NCBI GenBank assembly: GCA_944390125.1
Contig: CALXOX010000001.1
Span: forward strand, 393,504-457,503
Source: an uncultured Alphaproteobacteria bacterium
Lineage (GTDB): Bacteria; Pseudomonadota; Alphaproteobacteria; Rs-D84
DNA: 64,000 bases
Reading direction: 5' to 3'
Shown here: positions 7,790 to 16,147 of the stretch, piece after piece
How the letters are laid out: each line of letters opens with the position of its first letter
How positions within the stretch are numbered: position 1 is the stretch's first letter
Program-made: the position numbers and the translations under genes
Notes under the pieces: generated by a model
The model's input: only the letters and a program-made list of their open reading frames with translations
The model's database searches: none
What the model was told of the DNA's origin: nothing

Positions 7790-8560
7790 ATGGTACAGAT
7801 AATTGCTTTTGCGAATCAGAAAGGCGGTGTCGGTAAAACCACAACGGCTATAAATATTGGCGCATCATTAGCAACAATTAAAAAACGTGTTTTATTGGTT
7901 GACTTAGATCCACAGGGAAATGCCGGCACGGGTTTAGGTTTTGTTCGTGCTGCGCATCCTCAAAGTGTCTACGGCGTTATTATGGGTACGGCCAGTGCAG
8001 CAGATAACATTTTGTCTACTGCGGTTCCCGGCTTGCATATCATGCCGTCATCAATGTCTTTGGCAGGGGCTGAAGTAGATTTATTAGATATGGAAAATCG
8101 TGAGTACCGTTTACGTGATGTCTTGATGCCATTGTACGATTACTACGATTATATTTTGTTAGATTGTCCGCCTGCAATGGGTTTCTTGACGCTGAATGCT
8201 TTAACAACGGCAAACAATGTTATTATTCCACTGCAGTGCGAATTTTATGCATTAGAGGGAATCAGTCATTTGGTTCGTTCTATTGGAGAAATAAAAAACA
8301 AATGGAATCCGGAATTAGAAATTCTGGGTGTTTTATTGACAATGTATGATAAACGTTATGGGGTAACGCGTGTCGTTGAAGATGATGTCAGAAAGACATT
8401 TGGCGACGCTGTGTTTAAAACGGTGATACCACGTAATATTCGTGTGTCAGAGGCGCCAAGTCATGGAAAACCGGCTTTGTTTTACGATTTTAATTCAAGT
8501 GGTGCGCAGGCTTATTTGCGCGTTGCAACAGAGGTTGTTCAGAAAACGCAGGGGGAATAA
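7790..8560 (+). CDS. parA: Chromosome-partitioning ATPase ParA (Soj)
   Basis: A 256-residue deviant-Walker ATPase that moves the ParB-parS complex of the replicated origin. The Walker A motif KGGVGKTTT is at 11-19, LLVDLDPQGNAGTG follows as switch region, and LLDCPPAMG is the Walker B region. I start at ATG 7790, which has AAAGGA 5 nt upstream and gives the canonical IIAFANQKGGVGKTT start; an earlier ATG at 7754 only adds an unconserved stretch. parB follows after 3 bp. The absence of an N-terminal DNA-binding domain marks it as the chromosomal type. Confidence 0.95.
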   Translation: MVQIIAFANQKGGVGKTTTAINIGASLATIKKRVLLVDLDPQGNAGTGLGFVRAAHPQSVYGVIMGTASAADNILSTAVPGLHIMPSSMSLAGAEVDLLDMENREYRLRDVLMPLYDYYDYILLDCPPAMGFLTLNALTTANNVIIPLQCEFYALEGISHLVRSIGEIKNKWNPELEILGVLLTMYDKRYGVTRVVEDDVRKTFGDAVFKTVIPRNIRVSEAPSHGKPALFYDFNSSGAQAYLRVATEVVQKTQGE

Positions 8561-8563
8561 GAT

Positions 8564-9439
8564 ATGTCTAAATTTGGTTTGGGACGTGGTTTGGCAGATT
8601 TAAATAAAGAAATGGGAACTATACCAGATATATCTATTTTAACTGGTGCAGAACGTGTTGTTGTAAAACAAATACCGCTTGCGCAGATTGGCGCAAATCC
8701 TGATCAGCCACGTAAGACTTTTACTGAATCAGAATTATCTGATTTGGCAGCGTCCATAAAAGAAAAAGGGGTTTTACAACCTATATTATTACGCGCGGTA
8801 TCTGGTCGCCCATATATGTACGAAATTGTTGCGGGCGAACGTCGTTTTCGTGCAAGTAAATTGGCTGGACTGACAGAAATTCCGGCATTGGTGAAACAAA
8901 TTACACCAGAAAATGCGATGGAAATAGCACTGATTGAAAATGTTCAGCGCGAAAACTTGAATCCGATAGAAGAGGGCAATGCATACAAAAATATAATGGA
9001 AAAATGCGGATATGAATTAGCAGATGTTTCACGTTTGATAGGGAAGTCTGAGAGCTATATCAGAAATATTATGCGTTTAGATTCTTTACCATCAGATGTA
9101 AAGCAAATGGTTGAAACTGGTGTGCTGTCTGCTTCACATGCGCGTGCGATATCTGTTGCCGAAAACCCAACTGAATTGGCTAAGCAAATTATAGACAATA
9201 AGATGTCTGTTGCAGAAACCGAGAAAATGGTCAAGGGTTCTGCACGCAAATCTACCAGCAGGGCTTATATAGCAAAGACAATAGACGCCGAGACTGTCCG
9301 TCAGATAGAAACAAATATTTCTAATGCGCTTGGTGTAAAAGCGAAGTTGCAAGAAAAACGTGGTGGGGCAGGGCAAATAGTTTTGTCTTTCGCAACACGA
9401 GTTCAGATGCAAGAGTTGATTGATAAATTAGTAAAATAA
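8564..9439 (+). CDS. parB: Chromosome-partitioning protein ParB (Spo0J)
   Basis: A 291-residue CTP-dependent clamp that loads at parS and is moved by ParA. The N-terminal CTP-binding part has GERRFRA at 91-97 and ENVQRENLNP at 125-134, followed by the helix-turn-helix at about 150-172 and a C-terminal dimer domain. Two usually constant DNA-reading positions differ: GKSR is GKSE (163) and GHAR is SHAR (191). These fall in the region known to set ParB versus Noc specificity and fit the altered centre of the nearby parS-like sites. It is in an operon with parA and is followed by a terminator. Confidence 0.94.
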   Translation: MSKFGLGRGLADLNKEMGTIPDISILTGAERVVVKQIPLAQIGANPDQPRKTFTESELSDLAASIKEKGVLQPILLRAVSGRPYMYEIVAGERRFRASKLAGLTEIPALVKQITPENAMEIALIENVQRENLNPIEEGNAYKNIMEKCGYELADVSRLIGKSESYIRNIMRLDSLPSDVKQMVETGVLSASHARAISVAENPTELAKQIIDNKMSVAETEKMVKGSARKSTSRAYIAKTIDAETVRQIETNISNALGVKAKLQEKRGGAGQIVLSFATRVQMQELIDKLVK

Positions 9440-9442
9440 TAT

Positions 9443-9466
9443 AGCCGGTTTTTACCGGCTTTTTTG
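9443..9466 (+). terminator. Terminator of parAB
   Basis: AGCCGGT/ACCGGCT seven-pair stem, 4-nt T loop and T-tail. Confidence 0.85.
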
Positions 9467-9508
9467 TGTCTTTTGCTTTTAATTTTATTATATAAGTACA
9501 CAAACAAA

Positions 9509-9536
9509 AAAAACACCGGCATTTGCCGGTGTTTTT
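9509..9536 (-). terminator. Terminator of pal
   Basis: CACCGGC, loop ATTT, GCCGGTG, with A-tract before and T-tract after; on the minus strand it follows pal. Core identical to the hairpins at 3579 and 30946. Confidence 0.8.
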
Positions 9537-9550
9537 ATACAATTAAATAA

Positions 9551-9967
9551 TTATTTAACTGTTGTTGTGGCGTTACGATTCCATTTCCATACTTCTTCGC
9601 CTGTGCCTTGAACCAATGGGCGTTCTTTACCGTAAGAAATTGTGGAAATACGTGCGGAATCAATGCCGTCTTTTACCAATACTTCCTTAGCAGCATTTGC
9701 ACGACGTGCACCTAATGCCAAGTTGTATTCTGTGGAACCACGTTCGTCGCAGTTACCAGCAATTTGGATTTTAACATCTTCGTGATTCTTCATGTACAAT
9801 GACTGACCCAACAGGTTGTCACGTGCTTCATCAGAAATTTCAGATGAATTGAACGCGAAGAATACGCGTTGATCATTCAAATCAGCTGGTTCAACTATGG
9901 ATGAACCACCGCAAGCGGCCAACAGACCCGCTACACCAGCCAACATAGCAAAGTTTTTAATTTTCAT
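9551..9967 (-). CDS. pal: Peptidoglycan-associated lipoprotein Pal
   Basis: A 138-residue outer-membrane lipoprotein of the Tol-Pal system, which holds the outer membrane to peptidoglycan during division. The signal peptide ends in LLAAC with the lipidated Cys at 19. The remainder is one OmpA-type peptidoglycan-binding domain with YFAFNSS-like start (VFFAFNSSEI), GNCDERGSTEYN and the closing GARRANAAKEVLV segment. tolB and ybgF, its usual neighbours, are not adjacent. It has its own sigma70-type promoter and terminator, so it is a single-gene unit here. Confidence 0.93.
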   Translation of the reverse strand: MKIKNFAMLAGVAGLLAACGGSSIVEPADLNDQRVFFAFNSSEISDEARDNLLGQSLYMKNHEDVKIQIAGNCDERGSTEYNLALGARRANAAKEVLVKDGIDSARISTISYGKERPLVQGTGEEVWKWNRNATTTVK

Positions 9968-10003
9968 GAAAATACTCCCTTGAGTTTCTGTTGCTCGTGT
10001 TCT

Positions 10004-10032
10004 ATTTTAGAATAAAAGGTTTGAGAAATCAA
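10004..10032 (-). promoter_or_regulatory. Promoter of pal
   Basis: On the minus strand TTGATT (10032-10027), 17-bp spacer, TAAAAT (10009-10004), then a leader with AAGGGAG before the ATG at 9967. Confidence 0.6.
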
Positions 10033-10045
10033 GGAAAAACAAGTT

Positions 10046-10849
10046 ATGGACGATTGTGATATCAGGGATTTAGTTTTGGCTGGTGTGAAATGGGAACTGA
10101 CGGATATGCCAGCTGCCTTGGCAGCTGTTGCAAAGGCGGCTTTGGCGCCAACTGCGGACGTTCAAGTTTCTTCAAATGTAAGTAATGTGGTGAATGGTAA
10201 TGTGAACACTATGCGAACACAGACGTCTATTGTACCGCCAATTGCACCACAGCAGGCTATATCAGTTGATACGGCGGTGGCAATGGCTGCACGTCCTGTG
10301 GATATAGATTCTTTGTGCAGAATGATTTCCGAGTTTAATCATCCATTGCGAGCTGGTGCAACGAACGTTGTTTTGCCGCACGTTGCAAAGAATCCAAATG
10401 GATTAGTTATTATTACTGATGTTCCTGGTGGTGAAGACGATGCGACAGGGCGAATTTTATCGGGTGCTGCAGGTGAATTATTGGATAAAATGTTAGCGGC
10501 AATAGGCATGTCTCGTGATAATGTATCGATTGTGCCACTTGTATTTTGGCGTACACCAGGTGGACGCACCCCAAATCGGGCGGAATTAGATTTGGCACGA
10601 CCTTTCTTTGATAGGGTGTTAGCATTGCTGCCACCTCGGTTTATTTTGACACTGGGGACATTGTCCGCAACGGAGGTCGCAAATGTAAGTTTACCACGTG
10701 GGCATGGTATAACAGTTTCTTTGCCTTCTGGTATAACAGCGATGCCAATATATCATCCTAATTATTTGATATTAAAACCTGCGGCGAAACGTGACGCGTG
10801 GAACGCATTGCAAATAGTGCAAAATTTGTTGAAAAGTGCTGATAAATAG
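10046..10849 (+). CDS. Family-4-like uracil-DNA glycosylase
   Basis: A 267-residue member of the uracil-DNA glycosylase superfamily, which removes uracil from DNA. The motif region IITDVPGGEDDATGR with GAAGELLDKML corresponds to the 'GEAPG..ED..G.PFvG.aG.lLd' signature, and HPNYLILKPAAKRDAW at the end is the DNA-intercalating loop. Family-4 enzymes carry four cysteines for a 4Fe-4S cluster; here the expected Cys pairs are missing (FNHPL stands where F.GC.L is usual), so the cluster is probably lost. The N-terminal 90 residues are low-complexity. It is divergent from pal and is followed by infC. Confidence 0.78.
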   Translation: MDDCDIRDLVLAGVKWELTDMPAALAAVAKAALAPTADVQVSSNVSNVVNGNVNTMRTQTSIVPPIAPQQAISVDTAVAMAARPVDIDSLCRMISEFNHPLRAGATNVVLPHVAKNPNGLVIITDVPGGEDDATGRILSGAAGELLDKMLAAIGMSRDNVSIVPLVFWRTPGGRTPNRAELDLARPFFDRVLALLPPRFILTLGTLSATEVANVSLPRGHGITVSLPSGITAMPIYHPNYLILKPAAKRDAWNALQIVQNLLKSADK

Positions 10850-10886
10850 ATAATAATTGCGTCATAACGTTTAAAAGGAGCCTAAG

Positions 10887-11444
10887 ATTAAAACGTCATT
10901 TAACCGTGATAATCGCCGGGATACGGGCCCGCGCATCAATAATCGGATTTTTGCAAAATCTGTTCAGGTAATTAGTTCTACTGGTCAAAATTTAGGTATT
11001 ATGCCAACATCTCAGGCTTTACAAATGGCCACAGACGAGGGGTTGGATTTGGTTGAAATCAGTACAAATGGTAATGTCACAATTACCAAGATTATGGATT
11101 TTGGTAAATTCAAATACGAACAGAAAAAGCGCGCGTCTGAGGCACGTAAAAATCAGAAGACAGTCGAAATGAAAGAAGTTTGGGTAAAACCTTTCATTGA
11201 AGAAAACGACTTGAACATCAAGATGAAAAAAGTTTTTGAATTCTTGGGCGAGGGCAACAAGGTAAAAATTGCCGTTATGACTCGTGGTTCAAAGAAAGTT
11301 TTGGCACGTGGGAAAGATGCGGTTCCAGAATTATTTGCCAGAATTATGGAAATTGTTGGTGATAAAGGTACATTGGAAGCAAAATCTAAGCCGGATGAAA
11401 GGACGAAATCTATAATTATAGCGCCAGCCAAAGCGACCAAATAA
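10887..11444 (+). CDS. infC: Translation initiation factor IF-3, AUU start
   Basis: IF-3 (185 residues) keeps the ribosomal subunits apart and checks the start codon. The frame reads upstream of the first ATG (11001) to ATT at 10887, 6 nt after GGAG in AAAAGGAGCC. From there the product contains RINNRIFAKSVQVISS and GQNLGIMPTSQAL, the conserved IF-3 N-domain that would be cut off by an ATG start. An AUU start is the known autoregulatory device of infC: IF-3 rejects its own unusual start codon. The C-domain with KEVWVKPFIEENDLNIK is complete. rpmI and rplT do not follow; a terminator does. Confidence 0.93.
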   Translation: MKTSFNRDNRRDTGPRINNRIFAKSVQVISSTGQNLGIMPTSQALQMATDEGLDLVEISTNGNVTITKIMDFGKFKYEQKKRASEARKNQKTVEMKEVWVKPFIEENDLNIKMKKVFEFLGEGNKVKIAVMTRGSKKVLARGKDAVPELFARIMEIVGDKGTLEAKSKPDERTKSIIIAPAKATK

Positions 11445-11448
11445 TTAC

Positions 11449-11470
11449 ACCGCCGAAAGGCGGTTTTTTA
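11449..11470 (+). terminator. Terminator of infC
   Basis: ACCGCC, loop GAAA, GGCGGT, T-tail. Confidence 0.88.
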
Positions 11471-11545
11471 TTGAATTTTTTATAAAAAATCTTTGCCTTT
11501 TAAAGTTTCTTTTTGTATGGTTTTGATATATTAAAAGGGTTATTT

Positions 11546-11749
11546 ATGGACGATAAAAAATTATCTTTTGAAGAAGCATACAAACAGCTGACAGAATTAG
11601 TAAAAAAAATGGAATCTGGTGAATTGCCTTTAGCGGATTCCGTTGCTGCGTATGAGCAGGGAATTAAACTGAAAGCGTATTGCGAACAGTTATTGAAAGA
11701 GGCAGAACTAAAGATTGAAACACTGAAGGTTACACCTGCACAAGCATAA
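11546..11749 (+). CDS. xseB: Exonuclease VII small subunit
   Basis: A 67-residue two-helix protein that bundles around the XseA catalytic subunit for single-strand DNA degradation. The string SFEEAYKQLTELVKKMESGE followed by LPLADSVAAYEQGIKL is the family signature. I start at ATG 11546, preceded by AAAGGG, because the earlier ATG at 11513 only adds a non-conserved stretch. mutS follows 10 bp later. xseA is not in this window. Confidence 0.9.
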   Translation: MDDKKLSFEEAYKQLTELVKKMESGELPLADSVAAYEQGIKLKAYCEQLLKEAELKIETLKVTPAQA

Positions 11750-11759
11750 TGGATTTATC

Positions 11760-14312
11760 GTGGTGGACAAAAGTAAACTGACCCCTGTTATGCAACAGTA
11801 TGTTGACATGAAGGCGGAAAACCCTGACGCTTTATTGATGTTTCGTCTTGGGGATTTTTATGAAGCTTTTTTTGAAGATGCAAAGACGATTAGTCAGAAT
11901 TTAGGTTTGGTTTTAACACAGCGTGGCACAGATGCAGACGGTGAAAATATACCGATGTGTGGGATACCTTGGCATGCGGCAGATAATTATTTTGGACGCT
12001 TGGTTCGTGCGGGTTTTCGTGTTGCGTTGGTAGAACAAATGGAAACACCGGCAGAGGCAAAGGCACGTGGTCATAAATTTATTGATAGAAAAATCATTCG
12101 TGTTTTGACACCTGGTACGCTTACAGACGAAAATTTACTGACACCTAAGAATTCTAATTTTTTAATATCTGTTGTGATACTTGAAAACGGAGTATTTGAT
12201 ATTGCAGGTTGCGATATCTCAACAGGTGAATTTTTTGTTGGAAAAACGGCGGACGTTTTAGATGATTTAGTGCGCATAAATCCAGCTGAAATAATATATC
12301 CAGAAAACTTGGCTGAAAATGAAACGATTATGCACTTGCGCGATGTATTTAAGACCACGCCAGTATATGAAAAGTTATATCATCGTGCAGATATTGGTGC
12401 GATAGTTTCCAGTGTGTTTGGGGGTGCGGTAAAAGCAGATGATAATACTATTGTAAATCAAGACAGTGCGATAAAATTGCTAGCTGGATATTTGTTTAAT
12501 ACTCAACGTGGCGCATCAATTACTTTTCGTGCACCTTATGTTTTCAAGTCTGGCAGGCAACTGTTGATAGATTCTGCAACGTGGAGAAGTTTGGAAATAG
12601 ATGCGCCAATAAATGATGGTGGGTTATGTTTAACAGATGTTTTGGATAATACAAAGACCGCGGCTGGTGCCAGAAAATTGCGTTCTTATTTACGTACGTT
12701 ATCGGGTGATATAGAAGAAATAAAACGTCGTCAAAGTCATATTGGGCATCTGTTGTTAAATACAGATGTTATGGGTGGTGTTGCAGCCGCTTTGAGTTCT
12801 GTACCAGACGTTGGAAGAAGTTTGTCTCGTTTATTATCTGGTCGTGGTACACCCCGTGACATGCGTCATATTGCTGATTTTATGATAGAATTACCAAATG
12901 CAAAAATGTTAGGTGCGCGGTTGGATGCAGATTTGTTGCAGCGCTTTTCTAGAATTGATACTCACGACGCTTTGGCAATGGAATTAAATTCTGCATTGAA
13001 TGATGAATTACCAACTTTTTTCCGTGATGGTGATGTTATTCGCACTGGTTTTGATTTAAGTTTGGATCATATGCGTGGTCTGGCGCATGGGGCTAAGGAA
13101 ACAATTGCAGGAATGCAGGCAGAATATGCTGCAGCAACCGGCATACATAATTTGAAAATCAAATATAATAACATTCTTGGTTATTTTATAGAGGTTCCAA
13201 GTGCTCGTGCAGATGCGTTGATGAAGCCAGAATCTGGTTTTATACATCGTCAGACAATGTCAGGTAATATGCGATTCACGACAGCGCGTTTAATTGATTT
13301 GGATAACGACGTGCGTAGCGCTGCGGAAAAATCCGCCGCAATAGAGGCAGACATTATTTCAAGCTTGATTGAAAAAATACGTGCAGTTGCAGACGATTTA
13401 CTGGCGACTGCAGAATTACTGGCAGATTTGGATGTTTGGTACTCTTTGGCGGTTGTTGCAGATAAATATTCTTGGGTCAGACCAGAGGTAACGAATGACG
13501 TTGCGTTTGATATAGTTGGTGGTCGTCATCCAGTAATTGATTTTGCTTTGCGCAGTCGTGGCGATAATTTTGTTAAAAATGACTGCAATTTGAATGTTAA
13601 ATCGATTGCATTGCTGACGGGACCAAATATGGCTGGTAAATCAACTTACCTGCGTCAGAATGCGTTGCTTGTTGTATTGGCTCATTTGGGGTCTTTTGTG
13701 CCTGCGGTACGTGCAACAATCGGTATTTGTGACCAGTTGTTTAGTCGTGTAGGGGCATCTGATAATTTGGCGGCTGGGCAATCTACGTTTATGGTTGAAA
13801 TGAGTGAGACGGCTAATATTTTACGTCGTGCGACACGTTCTTCGTTTATTATATTTGACGAGATTGGTCGCGGCACGTCAACATATGATGGTATGGCGAT
13901 TGCTCAGGCTGTATTAGAATATCTGAATGAATTACAACCAAGAACTCTTTTTGCGACACATTATCATGAATTGACTGCGCTGGTCGGATGTAATCCAGGT
14001 CAGTTGCAAAATGTTTCGTGTTTGACAATAGACGTGCGTGAACATAACAACGAGATAATATTTATGCACAAAATAGTTGCTGGGGTTGCAAATCGTTCTT
14101 ATGGGATACAAGTTGCCAAGATGGCGGGAATGCCAGCATCTGTTGTTTCGCGTGCAGAAGAAGTTCTGTCTGGATTAGAATCTCACAATGAAACTTTGTG
14201 TAAAGATATAGCGCCAGCAGAGCAAAAGACAGAAAAGACAAAAGGGGAGAGAAAAGAACCAAAAGCGTCTCAACCTTCTGGGACAAAGACGCAACTGAAT
14301 CTGTTTGGATAG
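11760..14312 (+). CDS. mutS: DNA mismatch repair protein MutS
   Basis: An 850-residue MutS that recognises mismatches after replication. The N-terminal GDFYEAFFEDA has the Phe-x-Glu mismatch-reading motif. The C-terminal ATPase has Walker A TGPNMAGKSTYLRQ at about 620 and Walker B FDEIGRGTSTYDG at about 698, and the helix ATHYHELTAL follows. The chain ends in a charged linker and a short tail (TQLNLFG) reminiscent of clamp-binding peptides (QL.LF), which is an inference. GTG start codons at 11760 and 11763 are both possible; there is no strong ribosome site, so coupling to xseB is likely. Confidence 0.95.
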   Translation: MVDKSKLTPVMQQYVDMKAENPDALLMFRLGDFYEAFFEDAKTISQNLGLVLTQRGTDADGENIPMCGIPWHAADNYFGRLVRAGFRVALVEQMETPAEAKARGHKFIDRKIIRVLTPGTLTDENLLTPKNSNFLISVVILENGVFDIAGCDISTGEFFVGKTADVLDDLVRINPAEIIYPENLAENETIMHLRDVFKTTPVYEKLYHRADIGAIVSSVFGGAVKADDNTIVNQDSAIKLLAGYLFNTQRGASITFRAPYVFKSGRQLLIDSATWRSLEIDAPINDGGLCLTDVLDNTKTAAGARKLRSYLRTLSGDIEEIKRRQSHIGHLLLNTDVMGGVAAALSSVPDVGRSLSRLLSGRGTPRDMRHIADFMIELPNAKMLGARLDADLLQRFSRIDTHDALAMELNSALNDELPTFFRDGDVIRTGFDLSLDHMRGLAHGAKETIAGMQAEYAAATGIHNLKIKYNNILGYFIEVPSARADALMKPESGFIHRQTMSGNMRFTTARLIDLDNDVRSAAEKSAAIEADIISSLIEKIRAVADDLLATAELLADLDVWYSLAVVADKYSWVRPEVTNDVAFDIVGGRHPVIDFALRSRGDNFVKNDCNLNVKSIALLTGPNMAGKSTYLRQNALLVVLAHLGSFVPAVRATIGICDQLFSRVGASDNLAAGQSTFMVEMSETANILRRATRSSFIIFDEIGRGTSTYDGMAIAQAVLEYLNELQPRTLFATHYHELTALVGCNPGQLQNVSCLTIDVREHNNEIIFMHKIVAGVANRSYGIQVAKMAGMPASVVSRAEEVLSGLESHNETLCKDIAPAEQKTEKTKGERKEPKASQPSGTKTQLNLFG

Positions 14313-14327
14313 CCAAAAGGACCGTAA

Positions 14328-14816
14328 ATGCATGTCAGGAAGTTGTTCGTATTCAAGACCCCATTTTATTCTCCAAAATATAAAGAGTTTTATTCCATAG
14401 AAGAGCTTAGAGAATTTTTGAAAGGTTTTGATTTTATGAAGCCTCATACGGTCAGTAATTTTTCTACGGGTTTACCTGAGTTTCAGGTTGGGGCTAAAGT
14501 TCTGTTTGGGATTGATGGCGAGTTTGTCCAGTCAGAGGTTTATTGGGGGCCTCGTTTTATAGTTGGTCGCGGTGTTAGCGTAGAAGACAAGAAAATTTAT
14601 GCACTTGTCCCCATGGATAAAGCGTCTATCAGTAAAAATGGTTTGGTTGAGCGGGAATATAAATCCGTAAAATTGCCAAATGGTACGGTAGATGCCGTAA
14701 TTGATTTAAGAAATATGTATCAGTTGTGGCCTAAATGCCATAAAAGAACAAAAACAGAGTTTGATAAATTTATATCTTTCATCTTGCGTAAGCAATATAG
14801 GATTAGAGGTTTGTGA
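14328..14816 (+). CDS. Hypothetical protein between mutS and truB
   Basis: A 162-residue protein with AAAGGACC 7 nt before its ATG. It has no signal peptide or membrane segment. It contains a Trp/Gly-rich centre (SEVYWGPRFIVGRGVSVED) and a basic C-terminus rich in Lys and Arg (CHKRTKTEFDKFISF). I recognise no family. Its TGA overlaps the ATG of truB by one base, so it is probably co-translated with truB and may concern translation or RNA, but this is only a context argument. Confidence 0.65.
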   Translation: MHVRKLFVFKTPFYSPKYKEFYSIEELREFLKGFDFMKPHTVSNFSTGLPEFQVGAKVLFGIDGEFVQSEVYWGPRFIVGRGVSVEDKKIYALVPMDKASISKNGLVEREYKSVKLPNGTVDAVIDLRNMYQLWPKCHKRTKTEFDKFISFILRKQYRIRGL

Positions 14817-15691
14817 TGGTTTCCGGTTGGATTATTTTAGATAAACCATCGGGTGTATTCAGTCGTACGGCTGGCGCACGTGTTGCTCGTATGTTTGGCG
14901 AGAAAACATTTGGACATATTGGAACATTGGATCCAATGGCTTCTGGGGTGTTGCCAATTGCGATTGGCTCAGCGACTAAGGTGATACCTTTTGTTGAAGA
15001 AATTCGTTCGTCAACAAAGGAATATTTATTTTCAGTTCAGTTTGGGTTTGAAACAGACACTTTAGACATAACGGGGAAGGAAATATCACGTACGGATATT
15101 ATACCTAGTAAGGAAGAAGTTTTATCTGTATTGCCTAAGTTGGTTGGTGATATAGAGCAGATTCCGCCAATGTATAGTGCTGTGCACATTGATGGCAAGC
15201 GTGCATATGAATTAGCACGTCAGGGCAGGGCGGTTGAAAATATAGCCCCACGCCAAGTTCGCATAGAATCTTTGGATTTGGTTGAAATAAACGGAAATAG
15301 TTGGACTTTTAAGGTGCGTTGCAGCCGCGGCACCTATGTGCGTTCTATTGCGCGAGATATTGCAAAAATGTGTGAAACGGTTGCGACGGTGGATATGATA
15401 AGGCGTACAGAAAGTATAGGTTTTGGAATAAAAGACGCTGTACAACTTGATTTTTTAGAAAATCTGTTTAATAATAGTGCAGATTTCAAGGAATTCTTGA
15501 AACCAACAGATTATGGACTGGGGGACATTCCGGTTCAGAATCTGGACGATAAACAGACTGTTTTGTATAAAAACGGTGGGTTTATTGAAACTGGTGCGCA
15601 AGACGGTTATAGTCGTGTTTATAGCGGTTCTGAGTTTGTAGGAATTGGTATAGTTACGGACGGGGTTTTGCGACCGAAACGAACAATTTAA
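14816..15691 (+). CDS. truB: tRNA pseudouridine-55 synthase
   Basis: Converts U55 in the T-loop of tRNAs to pseudouridine. The catalytic Asp is D39 in GHIGTLDPMASGVLP, and the following KEYLFSVQFGFETDTLD and RCSRGTYVRSIARDI are typical of TruB. I prefer ATG 14816 (overlapping the upstream TGA) over the GTG one codon earlier. The gene is 291 residues and complete; rpsO follows after 18 bp, the standard truB-rpsO order. Confidence 0.95.
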   Translation: MVSGWIILDKPSGVFSRTAGARVARMFGEKTFGHIGTLDPMASGVLPIAIGSATKVIPFVEEIRSSTKEYLFSVQFGFETDTLDITGKEISRTDIIPSKEEVLSVLPKLVGDIEQIPPMYSAVHIDGKRAYELARQGRAVENIAPRQVRIESLDLVEINGNSWTFKVRCSRGTYVRSIARDIAKMCETVATVDMIRRTESIGFGIKDAVQLDFLENLFNNSADFKEFLKPTDYGLGDIPVQNLDDKQTVLYKNGGFIETGAQDGYSRVYSGSEFVGIGIVTDGVLRPKRTI

Positions 15692-15709
15692 AACTAAAGA
15701 GGAAAAATA

Positions 15710-15982
15710 ATGTCCGTTACAAAAGAAAAAAAGAGCGAATTGATTCAGGCGTACAAGACGACTGAAAAAGATAATGGTGGTTCTGCTGCATCTCAGGTTG
15801 CAGTATTGACAGAACGCATTCGCAATTTGACAGAACACATGAAGAATAATCACAAAGACGAACATTCAAAACGTGGTCTGTTGTTGATGGTAAATCGTCG
15901 TAAGAAATTATTGGCGTACATCAAGAAACGTAATGTTTCAGAATACGAAGAACTGATTAAAAAATTAGGTCTGCGTAAATAA
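15710..15982 (+). CDS. rpsO: 30S ribosomal protein S15
   Basis: A 90-residue S15 that binds the three-way junction of 16S rRNA and nucleates the platform. It is complete, with [19 protein letters not shown], the basic [14 protein letters not shown] and the terminal KLGLRK typical of the family. AGAGGAAA lies 7 nt before the ATG. It follows truB and precedes a terminator and then pnp, the conserved truB-rpsO-pnp order. Confidence 0.97.
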   Translation: MSVTKEKKSELIQAYKTTEKDNGGSAASQVAVLTERIRNLTEHMKNNHKDEHSKRGLLLMVNRRKKLLAYIKKRNVSEYEELIKKLGLRK

Positions 15983-15986
15983 CAAA

Positions 15987-16015
15987 GAACCGGCAATTGC
16001 CGGTCTTTATTTTTA
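15987..16015 (+). terminator. Terminator of truB-rpsO
   Basis: ACCGGC, loop AATT, GCCGGT, then CTTTATTTTT. Confidence 0.8.
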
Positions 16016-16016
16016 T

Positions 16017-16044
16017 TTGCAAACAATTAAATATACTTTATAAT
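16017..16044 (+). promoter_or_regulatory. Promoter of pnp
   Basis: TTGCAA (16017-16022), 16-bp spacer, perfect TATAAT (16039-16044). Start at about 16051, directly at the foot of the leader hairpin. Confidence 0.7.
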
Positions 16045-16051
16045 CAACTGG

Positions 16052-16117
16052 TGCGAAGGGGAAATTGTTCATTCTTGCATTTTTATAGAATGCAAAAACG
16101 AATGATTTTTCTTCGCA
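16052..16117 (+). promoter_or_regulatory. Long leader hairpin of pnp (probable RNase III site)
   Basis: Three stacked perfect helices: TGCGAAG (16052) with CTTCGCA (16111), TCATTC (16069) with GAATGA (16100), and TTGCATT (16075) with AATGCAA (16089), loop of 7 nt. In E. coli the pnp leader forms a long duplex cut by RNase III, after which PNPase degrades the stem and shuts off its own synthesis. The position and shape here fit that control. Confidence 0.65.
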
Positions 16118-16147
16118 TTTATTAGAACTAAAAAAATGGAGAAATAT

